A stretch of DNA of 64,000 bases from Bin5 sp963662575 (GCA_963662575.1 OY759723.1:4960001-5024000); one strand, 5' to 3'; shown: positions 8,890 to 17,786, counted from the stretch's first letter. Numbers and translations: made by a program. The notes: generated from the sequence alone by a model not told the origin.

Positions 8890-9223
8890 TGGCTCGGCGT
8901 CAGGCAGCGGCGACGGCCCCGGCTAGCGCACTGGCGTTACGCACACTTTCTGTGGCAAATGACTTCGTTGACAGAGTTGGTTTCAATCAGTATGGAAGGG
9001 CCAAGGTCGTCACCGCGAGCGCGGCAAACCTGGCAGGAAAAAACCGGCCGCAGAATGTTGGTATTCAACTCCGGCACTCTTGGAAGCGGAGGTGCCAAAT
9101 ACTTTAGACTTGAAAAATCTATTTTGTAGGAAGGCGCTCCAACACATCGAATCAAAACAGAAACGCTGAAGCGCGGCGCAAACCGACGTGCCTCAGCGTA
9201 TCTGTGGCAGAATTTGATTCAGA
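8890..9223. other. Convergent intergenic region, no gene seen
   Basis: About 330 bases between converging units. A long imperfect inverted repeat with CGCTGA / TCAGCG ends lies at 9165-9200 and could act as a weak bidirectional terminator, but it lacks a T-run. Nothing else recognised. Confidence 0.4.
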
Positions 9224-9574
9224 TCAGCGCGCCAGAAGTGGACCGAGAGGACGGCCACCCAGCAGGTGAAAATGGGTATGAAAGACTTCCTGGCCGCCGT
9301 GCTTGCCGACGTTTGTGACGAGTCGCCATCCTGCGGACGCGGCTCCTTCTTGCTCAGCCAGTTGTGAAGCGACCTGCATTATTCGGCCAAGGATTGCTGC
9401 CTGGGCGTCACCCATCTCCCCCACATCATTGAAGTGCTGATTCGGGACAATCAGGATGTGGACCGGCGCTTGCTCCGAGATGTCTTGGAATGCGGTAACA
9501 AGCTCATCCTGAAAGAACTGGGTCGATGGAATTTCGCCCGCTACGATTTTGCAGAAAATGCAGTCGTCGCTCAT
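9224..9574 (-). CDS. HIT-family (HINT-type) nucleotide-binding hydrolase
   Basis: Histidine-triad proteins hydrolyse AMP-linked phosphoramidates and similar nucleotides. The 116-residue protein is the usual HINT length, has the N-terminal CxxC (Cys5, Cys8), and ends with the triad HTHFHLL (His99, His101, His103). Its ATG overlaps the stop of the upstream gene in an ATGA, so the two are translationally coupled. Confidence 0.95.
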   Translation of the reverse strand: MSDDCIFCKIVAGEIPSTQFFQDELVTAFQDISEQAPVHILIVPNQHFNDVGEMGDAQAAILGRIMQVASQLAEQEGAASAGWRLVTNVGKHGGQEVFHTHFHLLGGRPLGPLLAR

Positions 9575-9882
9575 GTTACCTCCCGTGCCAACTTCCGGTT
9601 GACGCTGTCAATCTTGTCCTGCATGCTCTGTTGACGGTCGCTGCGCGTGCCAATCTTCAGGCTGGTTGAGATGCGGGGCGCACCCATTTTATGCACGACT
9701 TCATGGCAACGCTTCACGGCAGCGAAGACTTCGTCCCACTCCCCTTCCACGTTTGTGCCATAGGCATGCATCTGGTGGCGCAGTCCGGCTTCGTCCAGTA
9801 TTCGCTCACAGGCCGCGATGTATTCCGAAACCGAGACGCCTACGCCGATAGGGACGACGCACAGATCTATCATTACTTTCAT
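9571..9882 (-). CDS. MTH1187 family (UPF0045) thiamine-binding-like protein
   Basis: A 103-residue ferredoxin-like-fold protein of the MTH1187/YkoF-related family. Typical pieces are VPIGVGVSVSEYIA at the N-terminus, MHAYGTNVEGEWDEVF in the middle and RISTSLKIGTR near the end. Members bind thiamine or related ligands, or have unknown roles. It lies 4 bases downstream of leuS and overlaps the HIT gene by 4 bases, so leuS-MTH1187-HIT read as one unit. Confidence 0.88.
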   Translation of the reverse strand: MKVMIDLCVVPIGVGVSVSEYIAACERILDEAGLRHQMHAYGTNVEGEWDEVFAAVKRCHEVVHKMGAPRISTSLKIGTRSDRQQSMQDKIDSVNRKLAREVT

Positions 9883-9886
9883 TGCA

Positions 9887-12424
9887 CTACCCTATCACGA
9901 TGTTCACCAGTTTGCCGGGAACGACAACCACTTTGCGCACTTGCTTGCCGTTCATCCACTTCTGCACGTTGTCTGAAGCGAGTGCCATCTCCTCCAGCTT
10001 CTCTTTGGCGGTATTGGGTGCGACGTTCAGCTTGTCGCGCACGCGGCCGTTTACCTGCACGACAACGGTGACTTCGTCCTCTTTGGCCTTCTTCGGGTCG
10101 GCCTGGGGCCAATCCTGCAGGTGAACGCTCTTTGCTTCGCTACCGTCCGGCGACCGCTGCCACAGTTCCTCGCTGACATGGGGAAATACCGGCGCCATCA
10201 GCAGCAGCAGCGTACGGACTGACTCTTGCCAGATTCCCGTTTCAGCGGCACGACCCTGTGGACCGGCGAAGGAATTCTTAACTCTAACCAGATGGTTATT
10301 GAACTCCATCATTGCGGCGATGGCAGTGTTGAATCGGAAGTTGCCAAAGTCTTCGGTCACCTTCATGATCGTCTGGTGCAGCTTGCGTTCCAGATCCCTT
10401 ACCTCGACTGCGGTCGCCGCGTTTCCCGCGTCATTCGCACCTGATTCGTCCAGAACGATGCTCCATACGCGGTAGAGAAAACGGCTCACGCCCTCAATTG
10501 CGCTGGGGTCCCACGGTCCGCCATGCTCCCAGGGGCCGATAAACATCAGATAGCCCCGGACTGTGTCGGCGCCGTACTTGTCGACGTATTCGTCGGGGTT
10601 GACGACGTTGCCGCGGCTTTTGGACATGCGCTCGCCGTCCGGCCCAAGGATGATGCCCTGGTTGAACAGACGCAGCATAGGTTCGTCGAAGTCGACAACC
10701 TCCATGTCTCGCAGTGCCTTGGTAAAGAAACGGGTGTACAGGAGGTGCATGGTGGCGTGTTCGATGCCGCCGGTATATTGATCGACGGGCAGCCAGTATT
10801 TGCCGCGTTCGCTTCCCCAGGGCATGTCGTCGGCGGCCAGGGGCGCGCCGGCCTTATGGTAGGGATCGACGTAGGCGTATTGGTACCAACTGGAGCACAT
10901 GAAGGTGTCCATCGTATCCGTCTCGCGCTCGGCTTGGCCCTGGCACTGCGGACATTTCACGTAGCGAAAGCCTTCGTGATAGTTGAGCGGGCTTTCGCCG
11001 GTCGGTTTGAACTGGGCGTCGTCGGGCAGACGCACTGGCAGGTCGGCGTAGGGGACGGGAACAGTCCCGCAGCTGGCGCAGAAGATCATGGGGATGGGCG
11101 TGCCCCACATGCGCTGGCGGCTGATCAGCCAGTCGCGCAACCGGTAGTTGACTGCGCCGACACCTTTCTCGTTTTCCTCCAGCCAGGCAATTGCCGCTTT
11201 TACACTTTCTCCTTCCTCTTTGCCGACTGCCGTACCATTTATCGGCCCGGAATTTATCATCACGCCTTCGCCGGGCCAGGCTGATTGCAGATCTGCGGCG
11301 GTGCGAACATGGCCGGCTTCGCTGTCCGGCGGCGGTTGGACTACCAGTTGGATCGGCAGATCGAACTTCTTGGCGAACTCGAAGTCACGCTCGTCATGGC
11401 CCGGCACGGCCATGATGGCGCCGGTCCCATAGCCCATCAATACATAGTCGGCGATCCAGACCTCGATCCGTTCGTTGTTGACCGGATTGATGGCATAGCC
11501 GCCGGTGAACACGCCGGTTTTCTCTTTGTCTTCGGCCGTGCGGGCGATCTCGTCCAGGCGGCTCGCCTGCTCTACGCAGGCCGCGACCGCGCCGCGCTGC
11601 TCATCGCTTGTGATCTTGTCTACCAGGGGATGCTCCGGCGCGAGCACCATGAAGGTCGCGCCCCACAACGTGTCGGGGCGGGTGGTGAAGATTTCAATCG
11701 GGTCGCCTGCTTCGGTGACAAACGTCACCTGCGCGCCGTCACTGCGGCCAATCCAGTTTGTCTGCATCACCTTGACTGGGTCTGGCCAGTCGATGATATC
11801 CAGTTCGTCCAGCAGTTCCTCGCTGTAGTTGGTGATGCGGAATTTCCACTGGTTCAGGTCTTTCTTTATGACCGGTGTGTCGCAGCGTTCACAGTGGCGG
11901 TCTTCGCCCCAGACCTGCTCGCGCGCCAGGGTTGTGTTGCAGTTTGGGCACCAGTCAACAGGGGCGTACTCCCGATAAGCGAGGCCCATCTCGTATAGTC
12001 TGAGGAAGAACCACTGGGACCACTTGTAATACTCGGGGTCACAGCTGATGGCTTCGCGGTCCCAGGCCCACATCGCGCCCATGCGCCGCAGCTGGCCCTG
12101 CATGCGCTCGACGTTGGCATATGTCCAGTCCTGGGGATGGGCATTATTCTTAATGGCGGCATTTTCCGCGGGCAGACCGAAGGCGTCGAAGCCTATCGGG
12201 AAGAAAACATTGTAGCCGCTCATGCGGCGAAAGCGGGCGGCGGCATCGCTGGGCGTCATGGCATACCAGTGCCCGGTATGCAGGTCTCCCGACGTGTAGG
12301 GCAGCATTGTCAATGCATACCACTTCGGTCTGTCGGGGTCTTCGACCGTGTCATAGAGGCCCTGTTGTTCCCAGGTTTCCTGCCACTTGGCCTCAATCTC
12401 TCTATGTATATACCTGTCAGACAT
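9887..12424 (-). CDS. leuS: Leucyl-tRNA synthetase
   Basis: Charges tRNA-Leu. The 845-residue class I synthetase has the HIGH-equivalent HTGH (residues 49-52), a zinc-type CPNC...CERC knuckle, the CP1 editing domain with TTRPDTLWGATFM, the MSKSRGN signature (Met600-Asn606), and the C-terminal domain ending in VVVPGKLVNIVIG. The length is normal for the family. ACAGGAGACACTGACA precedes the ATG, giving a good ribosome-binding site. The 270-base leader upstream holds a possible leader peptide and several hairpins. Confidence 0.98.
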   Translation of the reverse strand: MSDRYIHREIEAKWQETWEQQGLYDTVEDPDRPKWYALTMLPYTSGDLHTGHWYAMTPSDAAARFRRMSGYNVFFPIGFDAFGLPAENAAIKNNAHPQDWTYANVERMQGQLRRMGAMWAWDREAISCDPEYYKWSQWFFLRLYEMGLAYREYAPVDWCPNCNTTLAREQVWGEDRHCERCDTPVIKKDLNQWKFRITNYSEELLDELDIIDWPDPVKVMQTNWIGRSDGAQVTFVTEAGDPIEIFTTRPDTLWGATFMVLAPEHPLVDKITSDEQRGAVAACVEQASRLDEIARTAEDKEKTGVFTGGYAINPVNNERIEVWIADYVLMGYGTGAIMAVPGHDERDFEFAKKFDLPIQLVVQPPPDSEAGHVRTAADLQSAWPGEGVMINSGPINGTAVGKEEGESVKAAIAWLEENEKGVGAVNYRLRDWLISRQRMWGTPIPMIFCASCGTVPVPYADLPVRLPDDAQFKPTGESPLNYHEGFRYVKCPQCQGQAERETDTMDTFMCSSWYQYAYVDPYHKAGAPLAADDMPWGSERGKYWLPVDQYTGGIEHATMHLLYTRFFTKALRDMEVVDFDEPMLRLFNQGIILGPDGERMSKSRGNVVNPDEYVDKYGADTVRGYLMFIGPWEHGGPWDPSAIEGVSRFLYRVWSIVLDESGANDAGNAATAVEVRDLERKLHQTIMKVTEDFGNFRFNTAIAAMMEFNNHLVRVKNSFAGPQGRAAETGIWQESVRTLLLLMAPVFPHVSEELWQRSPDGSEAKSVHLQDWPQADPKKAKEDEVTVVVQVNGRVRDKLNVAPNTAKEKLEEMALASDNVQKWMNGKQVRKVVVVPGKLVNIVIG

Positions 12425-12609
12425 TGTCAGTGTCTCCTGTTGCGGAGGAACTATTCATAGCGTTTTCTGGATGTCGATGTGATGGTAACAATAAGACGCG
12501 ACACAAGGCTAACATGCGCGCGTCGTTGCGAATCATGTTCAACTATTCACGACATATGGGTGCGCCCGCTCAGGTACAGGGAAACCGGTTCACAGTTCCC
12601 TAGCGCGGG

Positions 12610-12696
12610 CTAGCTAAGAGCGAGGAGGCCGCCGACGGAGTTGCCGTCGGTGGCGAAAAAGATAGGGATGCGAGGCATACTCACTGCGTTTCTCAT
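12610..12696 (-). CDS. Possible leu leader peptide (28 codons) upstream of leuS
   Basis: Just downstream of the leuS promoter candidate, ATG 12696 opens a 28-residue frame ending VGGLLALS, with three Leu codons (CTC CTC, then CTT) among its last five sense codons. The first 5-bp-stem hairpin after it overlaps its TAG stop. A 7-bp hairpin (12632-12650, stem CCGACGG) lies inside the frame and a third (stem AGGGAA/TTCCCT near 12580-12602) follows. If the transcript starts near 12699 the peptide mRNA would be almost leaderless; an internal ATG at 12678 is an alternative start. The pattern suits ribosome-mediated attenuation by leucine supply, but no U-run terminator follows, so this is a hypothesis. 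Confidence 0.35.
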   Translation of the reverse strand: MRNAVSMPRIPIFFATDGNSVGGLLALS

Positions 12697-12706
12697 GATG
12701 GAGGCC

Positions 12707-12736
12707 AGTATACCACTTCATTTTCTGGACAGTCAA
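12707..12736 (-). promoter_or_regulatory. Candidate sigma-70 promoter of leuS
   Basis: On the minus strand TTGACT (12736-12731) and TATACT (12712-12707) are separated by 18 bases. Transcription would begin near 12699 and leave a leader of about 275 bases before leuS. Confidence 0.6.
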
Positions 12737-12807
12737 AGATGCGAGGCGCTTACACTTCACCCTTAGTTAGGACTGCACGCAGGCGTTTGCACCCCGGAAC
12801 GTTCTCG

Positions 12808-13212
12808 TTAGAGTAAAGAGGGCGGGAATCTCTCTATGCAAACTTGTCGCCCTATTGGCAGAAGTCTGACCCGGCTCCTACTTTCGTCCACGACAACCAA
12901 TGCACCTGATGAGAGATCGGCCTCATGCTGACCAAGAGCAGCGAGAATCGCGTCCCCGAGCCTATCCGGCATAACGTCAGCGGCCCGAACCTGAAGTACA
13001 CTCGGACCCGTTGCATGAGGCAAGGCCAATATGGTGCCAAATTCGAGATCGTGTGTAATTACGGCTCTTTCGTGGGTCACTGCCCATTCCATAATCGTAG
13101 CGTCGCTGGCCCGCGGGTTGCCGATGCTGGACCAATGAACTGCCGACCAGCCATGGCTTTCCAGAAAAGAAATCCAATTGGACGACAGGTTCATGTCGAC
13201 CACTAGTTTCAC
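12808..13212 (-). CDS. DUF5615 PIN-like toxin
   Basis: A 134-residue protein of the DUF5615 family, PIN-like putative ribonucleases paired with DUF433 antitoxins. It begins VKLVVDMNLSSNW, matching the acidic first strand (Asp6), and keeps ITHDLEFGTILAL with the second acidic cluster. The GTG start at 13212 lies 2 bases after the stop of the DUF433 gene; a longer ATG frame from 13257 would overlap it and lacks similarity. Gene order antitoxin-toxin and tight spacing are standard for this pair. The C-terminus (RVRLLPIGRQ) is complete. Confidence 0.85.
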   Translation of the reverse strand: MKLVVDMNLSSNWISFLESHGWSAVHWSSIGNPRASDATIMEWAVTHERAVITHDLEFGTILALPHATGPSVLQVRAADVMPDRLGDAILAALGQHEADLSSGALVVVDESRSRVRLLPIGRQVCIERFPPSLL

Positions 13213-13214
13213 GA

Positions 13215-13445
13215 TCACTGGAGGGAAAGCGGAACTTCGCGCTCTTCCAGCCTCCATGCCGCATAGGCTAAAGATTGGTCGATGTCTTCGCGCTCAAGAT
13301 AGGGGTAGGCTGCCAGAATCTCTTCAGCAGACCTCCCGGCTGCCAAGAGGCCGACGACGGTTCCGGCCGTCACGCGCAGCCCCCGAATGCATGCTTTGCC
13401 TCCCATCATGGAAGGGTCGAAAGTGATTCTCGGAAACGCTTCCAT
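13215..13445 (-). CDS. DUF433 antitoxin
   Basis: A 76-residue DUF433 protein, a small DNA-binding-like domain. Diagnostic blocks are RITFDPSMMGGKACIRGLRVT, GLLAAGRSAEEILAAYPYL and EREDIDQSLAYAAW. It probably neutralises the downstream DUF5615 protein and represses the pair. GGAAAAAATG context gives a fair ribosome-binding site. Confidence 0.92.
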   Translation of the reverse strand: MEAFPRITFDPSMMGGKACIRGLRVTAGTVVGLLAAGRSAEEILAAYPYLEREDIDQSLAYAAWRLEEREVPLSLQ

Positions 13446-14245
13446 TTTTTCCTTTCGTAACTACTAAGCCGTATGCAGTGCCTGTCTTGGCCAGCCTGTC
13501 TTGACCAGCCCTTCAAGCCCGACGCCGTTCAGGCTATTCTATCGTGTATTTGCTGGCAGCCGCCACATTGGATGAGCCGCACAGCTGGAATGACGCGGAA
13601 CGGTGGATGAGAGATGGTTTTGGGCGGGGGCGTTGCGGGGGCGGAGCCCCTGCACAAGGGAGGGCCGAAGGCCCGACCGCCCATATGCAAAGAAAAAGTA
13701 TAGAGGCGTGAGTGAAACACCTGCCACACCTGAGTCTGGGGCGGCATTGGCTGAGTAGTTATTTCCTTTCAAAGGTTGCGCCAAGCGTGCGGCCGCTTTC
13801 TGGATTGTTGACCATACATTTACGCACGGTCAGGTGGTGCGCAACACATTCAGAAATCGTATCGGATATCCTACTTTTGTCTCCTGTTTGGATCTTAGCT
13901 ACGATTTCAGGGGGCTGCAACTCCGACGGAGCAAGTACTACTCCTACTGGCGCATTGCTTTACGGGAAGGAGCGTAACAGAAAGTCCAGGACAGACCCAA
14001 TCTTTACAAGAATCAGGGGTTGGCGTTGGGAGAGTAGATTGCATAGCGCTTGTTGGCGGATATGGAGATGCATGGCTCACAGGCGTAGGGAATTGTGGCC
14101 GTTTCAGGGCAATATGCCAGGCGTATCAAATAAGGCTACCAGATCTTTAGGGAGACGGGAGGAGAAACAGGTATCCTAGACTCTAAGATGATTGAGAAGG
14201 TCGCAGTCACACATCTACCTTATTTCAGGTGCTTTTCTAGCGAGA
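13446..14245. other. Gene-free region with structured repeat copy A
   Basis: About 800 bases. The first half carries repeat copy A. In 13756-14245 I see no supported gene; one frame at about 13990-14150 reads GVGRVDCIALVGGYGDAWLTG and could be a scrap of a lost gene, but it has no start and I do not recognise it. Confidence 0.5.
13550..13755 (+). repeat. Dispersed structured repeat, copy A
   Basis: Left end TTGCTGGCAGCCGCCACATT, a core at 13617-13685, and right end GGCATTGGCTGAG. The core contains an outer stem GGGCG/CGCCC, an inner stem GCGGGGGC/GCCCCTGC and the hairpin GGGCC-GAA-GGCCC, giving a three-way-junction shape. Sequence shared with copies B, C and D. Confidence 0.85.
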
Positions 14246-15109
14246 ATGCAATTGAACTGGACCTACCCCATTCGACTAGCCTCAGTCGATCTCGACGGCA
14301 CGCTGTTTCGCAGTGATAGTACGCCTGCGCCCGAAGGCGTGCGGCTATTGCAATGTGCTCGACGCACGGGGGTGCGGGTTGTCATCAATACCACCCGCAA
14401 CATCGGCGGCGTGCGCAAACTCTGCAAGGCTTGGGGCTTTAGCGACCCGGTTATCTGTACTAACGGCGCGCAGATATTTGCGTCGCCTGAAGGGCCAGTG
14501 TGGGCGTCATTTACGATCCCGATGGCGATCGCCCGTTCGGTTGCCCGGCTTGCGGATGAGAACGGGTGGGAAGTGAACACAAGTGTCGGAAACCGGAGCT
14601 ACTTTCGCCAGCGGCCGGGGCAGCCCCTCGGGCCTGTGAAGCACTGGTCAGACGTTGGTGGGGAGGACAGCCAGGAATTGCCCCGGCTGGTAATTGTGCC
14701 AAAAAATGAAGAGGCATTGGTCGGCGAGCCGCTGAGGATGCTCCTTCACCAGCGGGAGGCTATTGCCGCGGTGAGGAATCTGACGGACCAGTTCGCGCAG
14801 GACTGCCGAACTGAAACGTATTACGAGCCGGACGGTCGTGTGCATTCGCTGTGCGTATTGCCGCGAGAGGCTGACAAGGGCTCGGCGCTGGAATTCGTGG
14901 CAAGAAGACTGGAGATTCCTCTCGACCAGACGCTGGCGATTGGCGACAACGCCAATGACATACCGATGTTCGCGGCGGCCGGGGTTAGCGCGGCGATGGG
15001 CAACGCGACGCCCGAGGTGAAAGCTGCTGCCACTGTCGTCGGCCCGTCCAATGATGATGAGGGCGCGGCCTGGGCTGTCCGGCGGTTCGTGCTGCGGCAT
15101 TCCCACTGA
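14246..15109 (+). CDS. HAD-superfamily phosphatase, Cof type (IIB)
   Basis: A 287-residue haloacid-dehalogenase-like phosphatase. Motif I is VDLDGTL (Asp15, Asp17), motif II lies in VINTTRN, and motif IV is GDNANDIPMF near residue 235. A IIB cap sits between. These enzymes dephosphorylate sugar phosphates or cofactors; the substrate is not evident. Start chosen at ATG 14246 (MQLNWTYP), close to motif I; a longer frame from 14192 adds residues without similarity. Encoded alone, converging on the dehydratase gene. Confidence 0.9.
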   Translation: MQLNWTYPIRLASVDLDGTLFRSDSTPAPEGVRLLQCARRTGVRVVINTTRNIGGVRKLCKAWGFSDPVICTNGAQIFASPEGPVWASFTIPMAIARSVARLADENGWEVNTSVGNRSYFRQRPGQPLGPVKHWSDVGGEDSQELPRLVIVPKNEEALVGEPLRMLLHQREAIAAVRNLTDQFAQDCRTETYYEPDGRVHSLCVLPREADKGSALEFVARRLEIPLDQTLAIGDNANDIPMFAAAGVSAAMGNATPEVKAAATVVGPSNDDEGAAWAVRRFVLRHSH

Positions 15110-15127
15110 CACTTTGAGGTTGTGTCA
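15107..15127. terminator. Small hairpin between convergent genes
   Basis: TGACAC and GTGTCA form a 6-bp stem over a 9-base loop directly at the stop of the HAD gene, extendable with a bulge (CAC/GTG). No T-run, so terminator function is weakly supported. Confidence 0.35.
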
Positions 15128-15180
15128 GGTGACAGTGACTTCCACTGAAGTCCTGCTTGGGAAGCGGAAATGGGCGGGCC

Positions 15181-16320
15181 TTACTGGTCCACTACCGATC
15201 CGTCGGCATGGAGACGCGTCTGCACCGCTCGTGGGACGTAGGGATGGCGCTCGGCTGCATCCGAGACCAGTTCGATGCCGATTCCGGGCGCGTCGGGGAT
15301 GATAAGGAAGCCGTCCTCGTGGGTCAAAGCGCTCTTGACGATCTCGCTCTTGGGCGGTTCGTCCTCACCGGTGGGATATTCCTGCAGGGCAAAATTTGGA
15401 ATACAGGCGGCCAGTTGAATGCAGGCGGCGGTGCTGACCGGGCTGAGCGGATTGTGGGGCACTACCTGAACATGAAATGCCTCGGCCAGGGCTGCAATTT
15501 TCTTGGCGTGGCTCAAGCCGCCGACCATGCAGACGTCCGGTCGGACAAATTGCACGGCGCCCCGCTGCAACAGTGCCTGGAACTCCCAGATGCTGTGCAG
15601 GCGTTCGCCGGTCGCGATCGGAATTCCGATTTTCGACGCCACAAGGGCCATCTCGTCCAGATTGTCGGGCGTGACCGGATCCTCGTAGAAGAAGGGATGA
15701 TAGGGCTCGATTCCCCGCCCCAGCACTATAGCCTCGCTAGGGGTCAACCGCCGGTGGATCTCGATGCACAGGTCGACGTCGCGGCCGACGGCCTGCCGGT
15801 AGGCGGCCACGGTCTCGATTGCGTCCTCGATCATGTCCACATGGGTCTTGAAGTAGGGCAAATCGCGGCTATCGTCAAGGAAAGGGGTCAAGTGTCCGAC
15901 GGCGGTGAAGCCGCGCTCCTTTGCGTCAACGCAACCGGCGATCAGCTCTTCCTTCGTCTGGCCAAAAACGTGATAGTAGACGCGGGCCTTGTCACGTACT
16001 TTGCCGCCGAGAAGCTGGTAGGCCGGCACGCCGAAATGCTTGCCGGCGATGTCCCAGAGGGCGATGTCGACGGCACTGAGCGCGCCCATTACGGCGGCGC
16101 CGCGAAAGTGGCTCCAGCGGTACAGGTACTGCCAGTGGTGCTCGATCCGCAGTGGGTCCTGGCCGATCAGGTAGCGTTTGAACGTCTCCACCGCGCCGGC
16201 TGACGCCTCCAAAAAGCCCCAGGCGCCGGACTCGCCGAGACCGGTGATGCCGGCGTCCGTATCCACCTCTACGAACAGATAGCGATCTACAAAAATCGTG
16301 CGGACATCGGTGATCTGCAT
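15181..16320 (-). CDS. Mandelate racemase/muconate lactonizing-type sugar acid dehydratase
   Basis: A 379-residue enolase-superfamily enzyme resembling galactonate/mannonate dehydratases. Visible elements are the N-terminal capping domain, LCIEIHRR for the first metal ligand region, FYEDP for the second, ATGERLH for the third and VPHNPLSP carrying the catalytic His. The DgoD-like pattern suggests dehydration of a hexonate; the exact acid is not decidable by eye. It lies 12 bases downstream of the sulfatase gene and belongs to a three-gene unit with the amidohydrolase, consistent with breakdown of uronic-acid-rich or sulfated glycans. Confidence 0.9.
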   Translation of the reverse strand: MQITDVRTIFVDRYLFVEVDTDAGITGLGESGAWGFLEASAGAVETFKRYLIGQDPLRIEHHWQYLYRWSHFRGAAVMGALSAVDIALWDIAGKHFGVPAYQLLGGKVRDKARVYYHVFGQTKEELIAGCVDAKERGFTAVGHLTPFLDDSRDLPYFKTHVDMIEDAIETVAAYRQAVGRDVDLCIEIHRRLTPSEAIVLGRGIEPYHPFFYEDPVTPDNLDEMALVASKIGIPIATGERLHSIWEFQALLQRGAVQFVRPDVCMVGGLSHAKKIAALAEAFHVQVVPHNPLSPVSTAACIQLAACIPNFALQEYPTGEDEPPKSEIVKSALTHEDGFLIIPDAPGIGIELVSDAAERHPYVPRAVQTRLHADGSVVDQ

Positions 16321-16332
16321 GGTTGTCTCCCA

Positions 16333-17763
16333 CTAGCGACTGTTCAGTGCCCAGTCCTTGGTCGTCAAGCCGCTGCGGATACGCCAGGCCAGCAGCGCTT
16401 GAAGCAGCTCCTGCTTCTTCACATTATGGGCAGGGTCATCCCACAAGTTATGGATCTCTGCGGGATCGTTGACCAGGTCAAAGAGTTGACCGAAGGGTTC
16501 GTCTACAAAATGGACAAGCTTCCACTCGCTTGTACGCGCCATCGTCATGTAATCGGCCGGCAGGGTCCCGTCGCGGCAATGCTCGGCAAAGACGATCTCT
16601 CGCCCAGCCCAGTCCTCTCCGGTGAGGGCGGGCAGCAAGGAGTCGGCTTCGAAATCCTCCGGCACTTTCACCCCGGCCAATTCGAGAATGGTTGGCCCCA
16701 GATCGAAGAGCGAACAGAGCTGGTCCAGCGAGCGTCCGCCGGTGAAGCGATTTGGCGCCCACACGATCGTGGGCACGCGGGTAATGATGTCGTACATCGT
16801 CCACTTCTGGCTGTGGCCATGGTCGCCCAGGCAGTCGCCGTGGTCCGATGTGAAGATGACGACGGCGTTCTCCAGGTAGCCTTGGTCCTCCAACGCGGCC
16901 AGCAACTCGCCCACTTTGTCGTCGATCATCGACACGTTCGCCATGTAGTAGGCGCGTTGGCGGTGGCGCTGCTGCGGCGTTGGGTCGAGGAGATGCATGA
17001 CCGAATCGTGATCCACTTCCGAGTTGTGAACGCGCATTTCGTGGAAAGGCGGCGGCTGCGAGGCGATCTCCTCTTCGGTTACAGCCTGAATGTGCATATC
17101 CTTGTCCAGATAGTTCTGGCTGTAACGGGTTGTGGGGTCGTAGGGAGGATGAGGCCCGGGGAAGCCCACCTGCAGGAAGAGCGGTCCATCCGGTTTGGGC
17201 TTGTTGCGGACCCACCAGGTCGCGAAGTCGCCTACAAACATATCGGAGTGCATATCCTCCGGCAACTCCCAGTCGAAGGCGCCGAGGCTATCGCCATAGT
17301 CGGCGCGCTGGCGGTAGAGGACGCGCTGCTGTTTGACGAGACCGCGGGCACGGAGGGCTTTGTCCCATTCGTCGTAGTAGTAGCGGCCTTCCAGGTAACG
17401 GTCCTTGTTCTCGACGACGTAACGCTCGTGGAAACCGAGCGGCGTTTCAAAAGGGGAGGTGTGCATCTTGCCGACGTTGACACAATGGTAGCCGCCGTCG
17501 TTCAGATCCTCTACCCAGGAGGAGGTCCAGCGGTCGCCGTTCTTGAGGATGCCGGTGGTGTGTGGATAGTAGCCGGTGAAGAGACTGGCCCGCGCCGGCG
17601 CGCACGAGGGCGCGGTGATATGGCAGTTGGTGAAACTGACGCCTTCCCGCACCAGGCGATCGAGGTGCGGTGTCTCCATGTAGTCGAATCCCAAGGCAGC
17701 GATGGTGTCGAAACGCTGCTGGTCGGTGATGATAAGAATGATGTTTGGACGACTGTCGGCCAT
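16333..17763 (-). CDS. Type I sulfatase
   Basis: A 476-residue alkaline-phosphatase-fold sulfatase that hydrolyses sulfate esters. The formylglycine motif is CAPAR (Cys54-Arg58), so activation by a formylglycine-generating enzyme is needed; none is in the window. Metal ligands sit in LIITDQQ and FTSDHGDCLGDHG. Start at ATG 17763 (MADSRPN), directly before the first strand; a longer frame to 17841 adds 26 basic residues and overlaps the upstream gene. No signal peptide is seen, so it may act on imported fragments. Positioned between the amidohydrolase and the dehydratase. Confidence 0.93.
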   Translation of the reverse strand: MADSRPNIILIITDQQRFDTIAALGFDYMETPHLDRLVREGVSFTNCHITAPSCAPARASLFTGYYPHTTGILKNGDRWTSSWVEDLNDGGYHCVNVGKMHTSPFETPLGFHERYVVENKDRYLEGRYYYDEWDKALRARGLVKQQRVLYRQRADYGDSLGAFDWELPEDMHSDMFVGDFATWWVRNKPKPDGPLFLQVGFPGPHPPYDPTTRYSQNYLDKDMHIQAVTEEEIASQPPPFHEMRVHNSEVDHDSVMHLLDPTPQQRHRQRAYYMANVSMIDDKVGELLAALEDQGYLENAVVIFTSDHGDCLGDHGHSQKWTMYDIITRVPTIVWAPNRFTGGRSLDQLCSLFDLGPTILELAGVKVPEDFEADSLLPALTGEDWAGREIVFAEHCRDGTLPADYMTMARTSEWKLVHFVDEPFGQLFDLVNDPAEIHNLWDDPAHNVKKQELLQALLAWRIRSGLTTKDWALNSR

Positions 17764-17786
17764 ACTTCTCGGCTCCTCAGCGGTTG

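Noticed and set aside
12425..12710. T-box riboswitch before leuS
   Set aside because: No AGGGTGGNACCGCG-like antiterminator sequence and no terminator with T-run on the minus strand.
13712..14179. 155-residue plus-strand open frame
   Set aside because: Begins inside repeat A, lacks a ribosome-binding site and reads as basic low-quality sequence.
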